A stretch of 64,000 nucleotides of DNA from Prinia subflava. Its lineage: Eukaryota; Chordata; Aves; Passeriformes; Cisticolidae. Position numbers and translations under genes: made by a program. Positions within the stretch are counted from its first letter, which is position 1. Each line of letters opens with the position of its first letter. The DNA lies in the NCBI RefSeq assembly GCF_021018805.1, contig NC_086247.1, positions 144,824,378 to 144,888,377 on the forward strand, read 5' to 3'. The notes beneath the pieces are model-generated. The model ran no database searches, was not told where the DNA came from, and saw nothing but the letters and a program-made list of their open reading frames with translations. Shown piece after piece: positions 25,401-36,812 of this stretch.

Positions 25401-27259
25401 GGAAGCCACCAGTGCTAGCCAGAGGGGGGAAAATGGATAAACAGATTATTTCAGTTTTCTTACCTCGGTAGAGTTTAGCTACTTGGATAGAGCTGAAAAT
25501 AAGGTTTACTGAGAATCCTGGGAGCAGAGCTCTTTCTGAGAATAAACATAATGATTCCTCCCCAAGAACTGGGTTCCTCAGCAGCCCACAGATACCACAC
25601 CTTGGGGAGAATGGAAACCACAGTTTCCATTGAAGCTGGCTCTGGAGAGAAGACTACTGGGAATTTACAGGGGGAAAAGGGGAAGAGAAAACACCTTTTC
25701 TGTCCTTGCTGTAAAACCTGCCCCACACATCTGGGAGCTGAGCAGTTCTGGCTCCAGAGGTGCCACCCTGACACGGCCAGACACGGGCCTGGGGGCTGGG
25801 GCTGCCAAGGTGGAATAGGAAAGAACTCAGAAATTTAATTCTTGTGTGCACTGGTTTTGTACCTCTCAGTGATGATGGAGCACTAAATTATATAGAGACT
25901 CTTGAGGAAATGAATGCTACTGTTGGGTATCCTCACTACCAAATATTTGAATGTACTTGTAGTTCCTCCCACATTCAGTTTTACATTCATATTGTGAGTA
26001 ATTTATTTATGTGTCTGTTGGAGCAGACTGTAATACATAAACAGTGCAGGTGAATACATATGTGGCCTTTGTATTAGTGACCCGAATTATAATTAGTGTT
26101 AGGAGGAGCTTTTCCTTATATAGTACTAAGACAGAAGGAGGAGGAGAGTTGGTACATTTGTGCTTTTTTTGGTCTGGAGAACTCCAGTGCTTTCTGGTAA
26201 TAAAACTATCATCTGTGTTGATCATATATGATTTTAATTTTCTTGTTGTTGCCTTAATTTACTCTTTACCAATACATGTGTCAGGAAAGTAAATGACTTT
26301 TTGAAATATAAAATAAGGAAGTAATTGGCTTAAATTGTTAAGATTAAGTATTTTTAAAGTTACCTAGTTAAGCTGATGTGGATTTAGCTGTAGAGTCTAT
26401 TATTTTATTTACAGTAGCTCTCTTTGCTTTTTTGGCTGAGGACAGAGAAGCTGAGAAGACAGCAAATGTTTACTGTCGTCACAGTATTTCACATATTAGA
26501 CTCAACCAGTTTGTTGCAAATACCTTTGATTTAACCAGTGTCATTTGTGTGGCCTTAGAAAAGTCCCCTATATCTTCTTTTGAGGGGAAAAATAACAGAA
26601 GGCCTAACACAGAAAGTTTTCTGAGCCTTAATAAAGTTTGCAAAGAGCTGTGCAGTCCACAGGGGAGAGGAGTTCTGAGGCAGCAACTGTAACGTGGGGT
26701 GATGAAAAACACATCTCTGGTTGCCCAGATGCTTAATATCCACCAGTAACTGGCTTTTATTTCCTATTCCTCACCATTCTGAACATGGTTAGTACATACT
26801 TACATTTCTTTGCTTACAGCAGTCTATGTGTCAGCATTCTTAGGTGGCAGGGAAGTAAGGACTCCCTCTGCTTGCCATGAAGTGTGGGGCAGGTTTGCTG
26901 CACAATTTAATATTTTGCAGTGACCAGTCTGGATCCCCTTCAACATAGGTAAAGTCAGAACATGTGTTCGGTTTTTTTTCCCTTGAAAAGTGAGGCTGCT
27001 CAAGTTAGGGAAAATTGCACATTGTGTATGCATGTACAATGTATGGAAAATATATTTTACCATTTGGATCTTACTGAGATTTCCACAGCATAGTAATAGC
27101 ACAAAATTGCTCAGGCTTCTTTATATTCAACACCCCTGCTTCAGCTTCTGCATATTTGTTGCCTGACTGCAATCATATGAAAATCTCTGTGTCATGCTAT
27201 AGTTGTCTGAACTGTGAGTAGTATTTTAAATGTTTCTATTGGTGGATTGTGTCTAGAGA
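19441..27259. other. Long quiet intron stretch
   Basis: No exon, RNA gene or named transposon recognised across about 7.8 kb. Local features: a GC-richer patch at 19560-19960 and another at about 25550-25830 with open frames on both strands, an A/C-rich tract at 20975-21010, a 15-bp duplication GTTATTTTATACTAT at about 22746, and homopolymers near 24463 and 25028-25047. None supports a gene. Confidence 0.4.
20975..21010 (+). repeat. A/C-rich low-complexity tract
   Basis: AAACAAAAAACCAACAAACC and onward CCACAAAACACAACA: degenerate CAAA-type simple sequence. Confidence 0.7.
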
Positions 27260-27660
27260 AATGGCATTGATCATTGGCATGGTCAGAGGGCTGGAGCATC
27301 TCTCCCAGGGAGTGGGGTTGAGAGAGCTGGGGTTGTCCAGCCTGGAGAAGAGGTTTTGGGGAAATCTCATTGCAACCTTTCAGTTCCTTAAGGGAGCTAA
27401 AAAAATGAGGGAGAGGAATTTTTTATAAAGGTAGATAGTGATAGAACAAGGGTTTTAAACTGAGAGAGGGCAGGTTTAGATTAAATATCAGGAAGCAATT
27501 CTTTGCTGTGTGGTTGATGAGACATTGGCACAGGTTGCTCAGAGAAGTTGTGGATGCCTCTTGTCTGGAAGTTTTCCAGACCAAGCTGGATGGGGCCTTG
27601 AGCAACCTGATCTGGTGAAAATAATCCTGTGATTCCAAGATTCTAGGATACCAAATGTGC
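27260..27660 (+). mobile_element. CR1 LINE 3' end (avian CR1, 5'-truncated)
   Basis: CTGGAGCATCTCTCCCAGGG (27291 onward) and GAGCTGGGGTTGTCCAGCCT (about 27325) match the CR1 ORF2 end. Then come TTAGATTAAATATCAGGAAG (27477-27496), GGCACAGGTTGCTCAGAGAA (27527-27546), CAAGCTGGATGGGGCCTTGA (27582-27601), GCAACCTGATCTGGTG and a decayed ATTCYATG-type end near 27632-27648. Sense to the host gene. Indels and substitutions mark it as old and dead. Confidence 0.9.
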
Positions 27661-28289
27661 AAAGGACAGTTCTGAGTTTTGTGGAGTTCTGGTTTCAAGG
27701 TTTTACATTAAAGGAAGCTCATAATCAAATCAGATTAGCACATCATGAAAAGCCATGTCAGTGAGTGAAATGCCATTCTACATATGAAAATGAGTATAGA
27801 AGAAAGAATAAAAATAAAAATGAAAAATACATAAACAGGCAATAAAATAAGAAAGATGGAAGGGGGAATATGATAGAATTACAATGGATACAGTGATGTG
27901 CTGAATGAGATTATAAATGCTCTGTCCTGTCTGCAGTAATTGCCATTTCTGTGGGTTTTGACCCCATTAATGACTGTTTGATGGAAGTAGGCAGTCAGGG
28001 AATCTGTGAGCAATTCAGCTTGGTCCTGAGCCCTGGTGAAAAGCTTGATTGATAATGTTTCTCTCAGTAATTGCTCTGTAAGAGAAACCATGCTTTACTC
28101 AGATTCAACATGCCAGCAAATGCAAATGCAAAAAACACCCACCAAAAAAACACAAACCAAAACCAACCAAACAAACAAAAAACCAAACAAACCCCCCCCC
28201 CCCGCTATTCCTGTGCCTAATTTCAGAAACAGAAAATCCATTAAGTGGAAATAATATATATATATTAATATAGCTAAAAATATACAAAA
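27661..28289. other. Intron between an avian CR1 and an older CR1
   Basis: Nothing recognised apart from the A/C-rich tract at 28110-28203. This gap separates two LINE fragments of very different age. Confidence 0.4.
28110..28203 (+). repeat. A/C-rich tract ending in a run of 12 C
   Basis: AAATGCAAATGCAAAAAACA and then CAAAC-type units, ending in 12 consecutive C at 28192-28203. G-rich on the other strand but only one run, so no quadruplex is implied. Confidence 0.85.
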
Positions 28290-30050
28290 GAAGCTGTGAA
28301 AAATATTAGATGAGTTCCAGTTCTACAGAGATTATTTAAAGACATCATATTAGGAACTCCAGCAAAATCCTTACTATGTAGTAAAAATACTTCAAGAAGA
28401 CTGAAAACCAGATGACATGGTCAAATAGAATGAAAATGGAAGTTATTTGAATATATGTCAAGAAATATGAGGCATGTTGAAGAGGAAAAATGAGAAAGGA
28501 TGGTAATGACAAAATAACTATAAAAATGTAGTAAAGTAGGCAAAAAAGATCAAACAAACAACTTCCAGATTCTTTGAAACCAATAGTAAATAATTTTCAG
28601 ACTCACTGGGGACAGGAAGCCTTTCACAGATTCCATAGGATCAAAGGTTTTGAAAAGCAGCTCTTAGAAAAGGACACCATAAAAAAAACCCAAAAAACCA
28701 GTTAATTTCATAAGACTATGCTCACTATTTAATATGAAGTAATATGTAATATGAAGGTTCTTAGCAAAGAGTCTTTATGAGGAATTCCTCAGACAATGTC
28801 TGAAATTGAATCTGTGGAACAAATAGACAAGATTAGGAATAAGGGGTCACCATTGCCAGATTACAGTTGCTCAAAATAAATCAAACTCTGAAATGAAGCA
28901 GCTGAGTCAGTAGGTAACATGGGGAAGCCTCATCATTACAGACTGAAACACAGTAAATATAAAAACAAGTTTCTAGTTTGTAAAAAAGGTCACAGAGAAG
29001 ATTGACAGAGATGAAAAATCACTCAATCAAATATCTGTATTTTTATAAATTAGTATAAATTATTCCAAATACTAAGTTAGTGGACACGTGGGTGAGTATG
29101 GCACATTAGGAATGGCTCAGCCTTTAAAAAGGCAAGTCCTGCCTCCCAGCTTCAGGCCTTAGAATTCAGTAACAATTGTGTGCTAGAGGCAGATACTATT
29201 GATAATGGGTCCCACGGAATTCCAAAGGCTTTCAGCAGTATCTCTCAACAAAGCAGCCAAGTTGCTGTGGGATAATGGGGAAGTCTTCACATGGATAAAT
29301 AGTCAGTAAAAAGAGAAGCAGATGAGGGTAAGAATAAATGTTCCGTTTTCACAATGCAGAGGTGTCTCCAGCTGAATTCCACAGAGGTTTGTGCTCTTCA
29401 GCAGATTCATAAGTGATCTGTGAAAAGGACAGAATAACTTGAGGAGGATGTTGAGATATTCAAGATATTCAAGACAAGGGCTGACTGTTTAACATTGAAG
29501 AAGGACATATGAGTGACTGGGTAATAAATTAGCCAATGAAATTCAATTTTTATAAACATTATAGGATGCTTAGGGGTGAAAAAACCCTCAGTTCTAGCTT
29601 TGCATATGCAGTGATGGACAGTGAGCTAACTGTAAGTACTTGGGAATGATATTTCTGCTTTTAATGTATAGTTCTATGAAAATATCAGTTCAGTGCTCAA
29701 TAGCAGCAATAAAAGCAAATTCGTTGTTAGGGAAGGAAAGAGAGAAAAAAGGAGAACAGATCATACAAAACCATGCTGTGCCTGAATTTCTAAATGCATG
29801 AAGCTCTGTTCCACTCCCCTCCAAAAAGTATATTATTATGGGCAAAGATGGAGAGAGGCGTGACAAGGAAGATCAAAGGTATGGAACATCTGGTGTGCAG
29901 GGAAAGATTTAATAGAATAGGAGCCTGCTAAAAGTGATATGACTGATGGGAAGATATGCTAGAGGCCTGTGAAATCATGACTGGCATGGAATTGTTGTGT
30001 AGGGCGTGAATATTTCTTCTCTCTTCAGAACAGGAACCAAGGACTTTTCG
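28290..30050 (+). mobile_element. Old amniote-type CR1 LINE copy, about 1.7 kb (pre-RT linker, RT and 3' part of ORF2)
   Basis: Order of matches to amniote CR1 (turtle-like) sequence: 28314-28350 (ACAGAGATTATTTAAAGACA), 28450-28600 (TCAAGAAATATGAGGC; AACTTCCAGATTCTTTGAAA), 28840-28860 (GGGGTCACCATTGCCAGATT), 29125-29150 (AAAAAGGCAAGTCCTGCCTC), 29270 (TGTGGGATAATGGGGAAGTC), 29320-29350 (AATAAATGTTCCGTTTTCAC), 29390-29415 (TCATAAGTGATCTG, from the I-N-D-L segment after the PQGSVLGP motif), 29455-29490 (T-K-L-F-K-I region), 29535-29550 (AATGAAATTCAATTTTTATA, M-K-F-N), 29690-29720 and 29875-29985 (GGTATGGAACATCT; CTGTGAAATCATGACTGGCA). Every frame is broken by stops and indels. Sense to the host gene. 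It is the most complete LINE in the window; boundaries are approximate. Confidence 0.75.
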
Positions 30051-30983
30051 TTTTGTTATGTTTTATGTAGTAAACAGTCCTAACATTGTCCTCATTCATA
30101 GCTGTGTGAAACCAAGCAGAAAGAAGGGGCTTTGCAAACAGTGCACTACCAAGCAAAGACCTTGACAAAGCTGTTTTTTTAACACTAAAGTTTATGTTGA
30201 TTAAAAATCCCTGATGCATAAGTCAGTATAAGAAAAAGACATTAATTGCTAAAAGGTAAAATCTTGCCTCTGACTTAGAAATTCCCTGATTTATTTTGCA
30301 GCACTATTCTGGAAGTAATTTCTACTAGGCCCCATTTTTGCATAGGCTTTCCACAGTATTTAGGATTAGTCACTGTTGGGGATGGGGTTTTAAGTAAATT
30401 ACCCATGACATCAGGTGTTATATCAGGTGGCAGACTTACTGTATCCTTCCTGCTTTTGACTTTTTAGCACTGTGTTATTGCATTTGGGTCTCTGTATTTA
30501 AAGGATGTTTGCATTTGCAGCTTGATATCATAATAACAATTTATACTAATTAGTGCATTCTTAAGTGCTCCTAACAGAAAAATGCTGTTTTGGATGCTTG
30601 GTCTAGATTTATTTCTACTTGCATTTATCTGAAATCAATGAAGTAACGATGGTAATAAAGTCTCCTTTAGGATATTTTTTCCTCCATTGATTTCGAAGAC
30701 TAAGATGTTACAGAGATGTGAATGTCAAAGGTACTTCAAACAAAGTAGCCACGAGGCAGTTACATATTTCTGAACCATCGGACCAGCACAATTTGCAGAG
30801 AAGGAGTGGGTGCAGAGAAAACATAGGGGGATAAAAATCAGTGAGAAATGGAGAGGAAGGGACTTTGGAGCCTTTCAGTTTATGCTGGCAGATGGGGCAG
30901 AACATTCTTCTTAGGAGACTTAATATGAAAATAGACATCAAAAATATGCTGCTTTTCCTACTTAAGGCAAATCATGTGCTACC
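30051..30983. other. Intron, nothing recognised
   Basis: May include a little more of the old CR1 3' region, but similarity is lost. No gene evidence. Confidence 0.4.
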
Positions 30984-31052
30984 TTTTTTTTTTTTTTTTC
31001 TTTTTTTTTTTTTTCTTTTTTTTTCTTTTTTTTTCTTTTTTTTTTTTTCCCC
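30984..31052 (+). repeat. Poly-T tract with periodic C, ending CCCC
   Basis: About 65 bases of T broken by single C at roughly 9-15-base intervals, then CCCCAG at 31049-31054. It makes an extremely strong polypyrimidine-AG, but the sequence after it has no recognisable exon. Birds have few poly-A retrocopies, so I favour simple-sequence origin over an inverted poly-A tail. Confidence 0.9.
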
Positions 31053-31054
31053 AG

Positions 31055-34000
31055 GGAAAGTATCATATGTCAAAGTAAAAGTAGAAAACATTAGTATTTG
31101 GATATATGGATTTTACATGTGTGTTTCCTGGGTGTGAAAAATTCATTAACTCTTCTTTAAAAGTATGGTGAGGCTTCTTGAGTGCACCAGGCCCAGCCTC
31201 CATTAATCAGAATTTCTTTTGGGCCCCACGAAGTGTTTGGTTTATTCTGACTATCAACCAAGATATTTGCAGAGGAGAGAGAGAGATGACAACTGAAAGC
31301 AACTGGATACTAGTCAAAGAGAGTGATGAAAAGCCCCAGGGTGTAGCTGGGGTTCTGTGATTACACAGCCATGAATATTAGTTGCTGCGATTTTATTTAA
31401 AACTAATAATTATATTTTTAATAGATTATGATTTTCTGAGCTAGAGATTATGTTTTCTTATAGATTTTGTTAAGAATAGCACTTGATATAGGTTGTTTGT
31501 AGTGTCAAAATTCTTGCTTGAGGTGGAAAGAATTTTTTTCCTAGTATCTTTCCTAATTTTAATTCCTAATTTTAAAAGTATAGGAAGACCACTGGAGGCT
31601 TTCTTACACTGGAAGCAAATGGTTTGTCCTGAAATAATTGATGGAATACTCACTTCTGGATTATGCTCTCTGGTCTTAATGGTGAACAAAGAGGTCACAT
31701 TTCTCTAAAAATCACAAAATAAAACAACTGCCGCAAACATTCTCTGGCACTGACATGAGGGTGCCACAGGCAGTGGAAAAGTTACATTAAAGCTACTGGA
31801 GATAAGCTACAGAGGCTTGAAGGAGTGTGAAGTTACATTACATTTTAACAGACTGAAAGACCTCACAAACACACAGGAAACTTCCATAAAATCTCAAATG
31901 CCAGAGCTCGTGTCTTGGGACTTCCCATCATGAAAACTGACTGCCTTCCCAGACTCTAGAGATGTGTGACTTGTGTTTGCATGAGTCAGTGTACTAGCCA
32001 CAGGTATTACTAATATTTAGTGTTCAGGCTTGAAGTGGAGTATACATGGATGTAAAAGAGAGTTTAATTAATTATGATAAATATTAATTTTGGGGAGAAA
32101 AGATAATAGTGAGCATTCTTGTGCAGAAAATACTTTAAATCTTGGTTTATTTTCTGTTTTTAAACATAGAGCATTTGGGTTTTATTGATTTTCACCTGGC
32201 TGATATTATTTTTCCTTCTCTTGGGTGAAATACAAACAAGCAACAGCTCCTACACCTCAGGAGTTTGAGGCACACACCTGTAGAAAACATTGCTCTGGGA
32301 CAGGCAGCAGGAACGAGGCATCATCCCTGCACAGAAACATCCATGAGAGTAACAACAGCTCCTCCATGCTCACCAGTGCAGAGGATAAAGTCTTGGCTCC
32401 CTTATTCTGAGAAGGGCACAGCCAGGGCTCCCAAGTTTCATTCCTGAAGCTTACCACAAGCAGGATTTTCTGGCCTTCATATTTTATTTCTCTGTTGGCT
32501 GATTCTGTATGTTGGTTCCTGTCCAGATAGGTACAAGTGAGATTTTGGGAAGGGGTTTATGACCCCATAATTCAGGCCAAACAGTTCATATGGCTAAATT
32601 AGAGGCACAATCACCTTATACAGATCACAGGCTGAGGGAAGATTCCCCAGAGGACAATTCAGGGCATCCAAGTGAAGATGCTGCTCTGACGCACCCTGTG
32701 TAGGAGGTTCTTTCTCTCCATTCCCTTCCAGAGGTCTTTGGAAATTTACCCTTCTCATAAACACAACACAAGTCCGATTAATGAATTAATCTAATTAATC
32801 AATAATGAGCTGTCCAGCAGTGAAATGCAGGTTGTTGAGACATGAGACAGCAGTTGGTTTCTTCTTTTGAACCTGTTTTTTTGCTAATAGACACTCAAAA
32901 CTTTTTGCAGCTGTTGGGTAATTTTATACAGGAAAATTTGATGTCTTAATATTGTTTCTAACAGATGTGTTCACATCTCTCCAGCCATTCACACAGGCTG
33001 GCACAAGTTAGAGCAGTGAACTCAGAGTGCTGCTTCTGGCTTATACGTGGGGGTTACAGGAGCACCTCAAGCAGAGCAACACAGAATTTTGTGCTGCCCC
33101 TCCTTGGACTTCATCCCTTCTGTGGTGTTTCATTCCTAAGCCTTTGTAAAAGCAGTCAATGAGTAGACTTGTAAAACTTTGCTTTTAATTTCCTTTTTAA
33201 CATAAATCTGCTCTGCCCACATTAATGCAGTATTTTCTGAGTGCTAAAACTGGAAGGCTGCACGTTCCCAGTGGTACTGTGTTGTGGCTGGGAACCTGAC
33301 GTTCATCCCTTTCATTTAGTTTTAAATTAGAGGCAACGTGAACCAGTTTATGTAAAAATGTTTTAATTAACAGGACCCAGATGCAGCATTAGAAGTTCTA
33401 GAGGAATTTTTAAAAATATACCTAGGATTTAGTCCTCTAAATAGTAGGTGGGTTAGAGCAATCTGAATTCCTCTGGTGTAATGCAGGCTGGACCTGTAGA
33501 TACTGCCTTGCTGCCTTTTTTTTACAGTGAGTTAAGCTGGGCCATGATAAAAGGATGCCAGCGTTTCAATTTAAAACCATGGCAACTAGAAGGGGTGATT
33601 TGCATGTTTGCATGACAATATGATTGTGTTATCTCAGGAGATAATGCAAGTAATATACATAGTGGAACTGCTGTACCTAGATCTATGAAGTGTAATGGAG
33701 GAAGGGGAGGGGGAATCACCTCTGTTGCTGCAGAATTCAGGAGCAAGAAATTAAGTTATTTTTTTCTCTTAGGAGGTTAAGAAACCTATAGATGTGTGTG
33801 AATTATCCTTTTGATTCAATATATTCAAGTATTGGACTCAAGGACAGCTTTCAGGAACTCCCAAGTGAAAAAAACCCTCAAACTCTTCCCTTAATTTCTA
33901 TATCCTCATTCATGAGTAAGTAGTAGTAGAAAATTTGTCCTACTATTGGTCTAACTTTCTGCTGAAATGGCTGTCAGAGAAAACATTTTGGAAAGGAATA

Positions 34001-36284
34001 GAGAGAAAATCAATTAGCAGAATATGAAACTAAAACCTTTAGATTCGGTTTTAAGAGCAGGTTTGAAGCTGTGGCTCTGCTGCCTCCGCCGTGTAACAGA
34101 AGTTGCACTAAGTGACTGCTTTGATTAATTTGTGCTAAAGCCTGGCACAGATTTGGCACAACTGATGGCAGTGTGACCTTCAGCAGATTAAATCAGCCCT
34201 CCCAAACAGGAACCAGAAACTGAACCAGCCATGGCAGCAGTGGATGGCTCTGCCATGAATTCTAAAGACAACCAGCAAGTGCAGGGTATGATTCTTTTTT
34301 TTTTTTTTTTTTTTTTTCTCATTAATGGTGGAACAAACAGAAAAAGGTCCCTTGAAAGTTAAAGCTTAGCTACTGCAGAGTGTCCTCATGTATTATGAGT
34401 GAGAAACAAAGGAAACTGAGAAACTTCAAAGCTTTCTGTGGCATTCAGAGCTTTCCATCTTCAAAGCACCTCTCCCTTTTGTAGTTCTGTTCTGGGTTTA
34501 ATTAATACATTTTAAATATTGTTACTGTAAACAGCGTCATCTTTGTTTTCTACCCAGTTCTTTTTCAGAGTAATTTAAATTATTTTATGAAGCTATCTGT
34601 CATCTTTATTTAGTGCCTCTTAACCTCTTTTCTTTTACAAATGAGTAGTCACCTCCAGTTGAGATTAAAACAACACTGGAAAGGGGTGTATGTGCATGTG
34701 AAGCAGTCCAGAAAAAAAAAAAGCTTTGCCTGCCTTTTATCTATGTTCTCTAAAGTAAAAATAGACATAACCCTCTCAGTTCGTGTACTAGCAATATTTT
34801 AATATTTTAAGATGGAGAGATTTAGAAGATATACTACATCTCCTATTTTTTTTTTTTTCTTTAGAAAGCTAATTCTAGAAAACTACATGAGAAAAACAAG
34901 TGTGAAAATTACACATCTGCATACTTGTAGTCATACATATTTTGTTCATGCTGTCACTAATTTTTTTCGCTTGTATTCTGGGGATTTGGACATGGGGAGA
35001 AAGAGAGGAGAGGCAGAGTAGAAGTATAACATTTTGCATCATTTTATTAAGCTTTTTTTGTCTGTGGAGACTTGAGGAGTTTTATCTATTAAAATCATAT
35101 ATTTCTTTTGCAATATTGAGGGGAAAAGGAAGAATGTAGTATTGAGGAACCATCATTTTGCCAATTAGTCAAAATACTGTCTTGTAGTTAACATTACTTA
35201 ACTGTAAAAGTCTACATGGAGTGATTGTTTTATAGAAATATTAGAATACTAGGCATTTTAGTATTTTTTTTCTCCATACTTAATCCTTAAAAATTAAAAG
35301 AATAGGGAAAATAAGTAGCTAGGTAACTCGAGGAAAAACATAATAATGTTTTTCAATTCTGGTAAATGATGTGAATGTGATTTTGCCCTCATGACTGTGA
35401 GTTGCCAGCCTTATTTCAGCCCCCCTCACACCGTTGTTACTGTGCCACACTTGAGGCACAGAAGTGGCATTTTTAATGTCTGTGTATGATTCCAATCTCG
35501 CTTCCTTCCAAAACATAATCCTTCCTGCCCTCTAGAATGGAAAAGGACTTGAGTCAGAGGGCACTGAAGCTAATGAAAGCATTCCTTTTGACATCCCTGG
35601 CCCTCAGTTCAGGCTTAAAGCTCACAATGATTGCTGCTATCTTTAATTCCTTTTTAAGTCCTCTTTTCAAATCGTGACTCATCTCTTCCCTCTCCTATCT
35701 GAATATCCACCATTATGGTCGCTGCACACGTAAGTGACAGAGTCCCCAGTGCCTGGAAAGGAGGAGAATCACAATTTAAATGCAGCCTCATTGGAGGAAC
35801 AGGCTCCCGTGGGCATCATTTATATAATATGAATATTTTGAGTTGTGCAAAAACGCAAACACTTTTGCATCTTGACTTTCTGTGTTTGTATGTGCATTTA
35901 GAGTGATTTTTAGGTTGATGTCAACATTATTGCGAAGAAGGGAAGAAACACATACCAAAAATACATGTGAATACAGAAAAACCAATCATTGTTTACCAGA
36001 CTTGTGCCAGGCAAGTTCTAATTAGTCCTACCTGCTCCTGGAAGGTTTTATTGAAGTTATTAACGGATACTACAAATCTAACATATGGTTCCATTACTAA
36101 TGGAAAATAAAATAATACATGTATTCCTAGCCGAGTTTGCTTTGTAAATGCCATTTACTCACAATTTGTCTATTCTGTCTTGCTGGATACACAGCATCTG
36201 CTTCCTATCCATCTCTTGCCTCTTACTGAAAGTTGCAGTCAGGCCTTACTCAAACCATCCATTTTAATTCCTCTGTGTTAAGGC
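31055..36284. other. AT-rich intron with small homopolymers
   Basis: About 5.2 kb without a recognised exon or transposon. Contains poly-T at 34295-34317 and 34846-34858 and poly-A at about 34711-34722. GC-richer bits near 32225-32460 and 32640-32740 have open frames on both strands but no splice or protein support. A CAG-flanked GTAAGT occurs at about 35730 without an acceptor in reach. Confidence 0.4.
34295..34317 (+). repeat. Poly-T (23)
   Basis: Uninterrupted run of T after GTATGATTC. Confidence 0.9.
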
Positions 36285-36752
36285 CCTTCCTTCCTTCCTT
36301 CCTTCCTTCCTTCCTTCCTTCCTTCCTTCCTTCCTTCCTTCCTTCCTTCCTTCCTTCCTTCCTTCCTTCCTTCCTTCCTTCCTTCCTTCCTTCCTTCCTT
36401 CCTTCCTTCCTTCCTTCCTTCCTTCCTTCCTTCCTTCCTTCCTTCCTTCCTTCCTTCCTTCCTTCCTTCCTTCCTTCCTTCCTTCCTTCCTTCCTTCCTT
36501 CCTTCCTTCCTTCCTTCCTTCCTTCCTTCCTTCCTTCCTTCCTTCCTTCCTTCCTTCCTTCCTTCCTTCCTTCCTTCCTTCCTTCCTTCCTTCCTTCCTT
36601 CCTTCCTTCCTTCCTTCCTTCCTTCCTTCCTTCCTTCCTTCCTTCCTTCCTTCCTTCCTTCCTTCCTTCCTTCCTTCCTTCCTTCCTTCCTTCCTTCCTT
36701 CCTTCCTTCCTTCCTTCCTTCCTTCCTTCCTTCCTTCCTTCCTTCCTTCCTT
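36285..36752 (+). repeat. (CCTT)117 tetranucleotide microsatellite, perfect
   Basis: 468 bases of uninterrupted CCTT, i.e. (GGAA)117 on the - strand. Perfect purity at this length indicates recent expansion. One strand is all purine and the array has mirror symmetry, which favours H-DNA. Each unit carries an ETS core GGAA on the - strand. The large Leu-Pro-Ser-Phe (+) and Lys-Glu-Gly-Arg (-) frames here are repeat artefacts, not genes. True allele length may differ from the assembly. Confidence 0.99.
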
Positions 36753-36812
36753 CCTCCCTCCCTCCCTCCCTCCCTCCCTCCCTCCCTCCCTCCCTCCCTC
36801 CTTCTCTCCCTC
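36753..36812 (+). repeat. (CCTC)12 continuation of the CCTT array, with degenerate end
   Basis: The array switches from CCTT to CCTC at 36753 and runs 12 units to 36800, then decays as CTTCTCTCCCTC. A single T-to-C change that spread by slippage explains the boundary. Confidence 0.95.
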
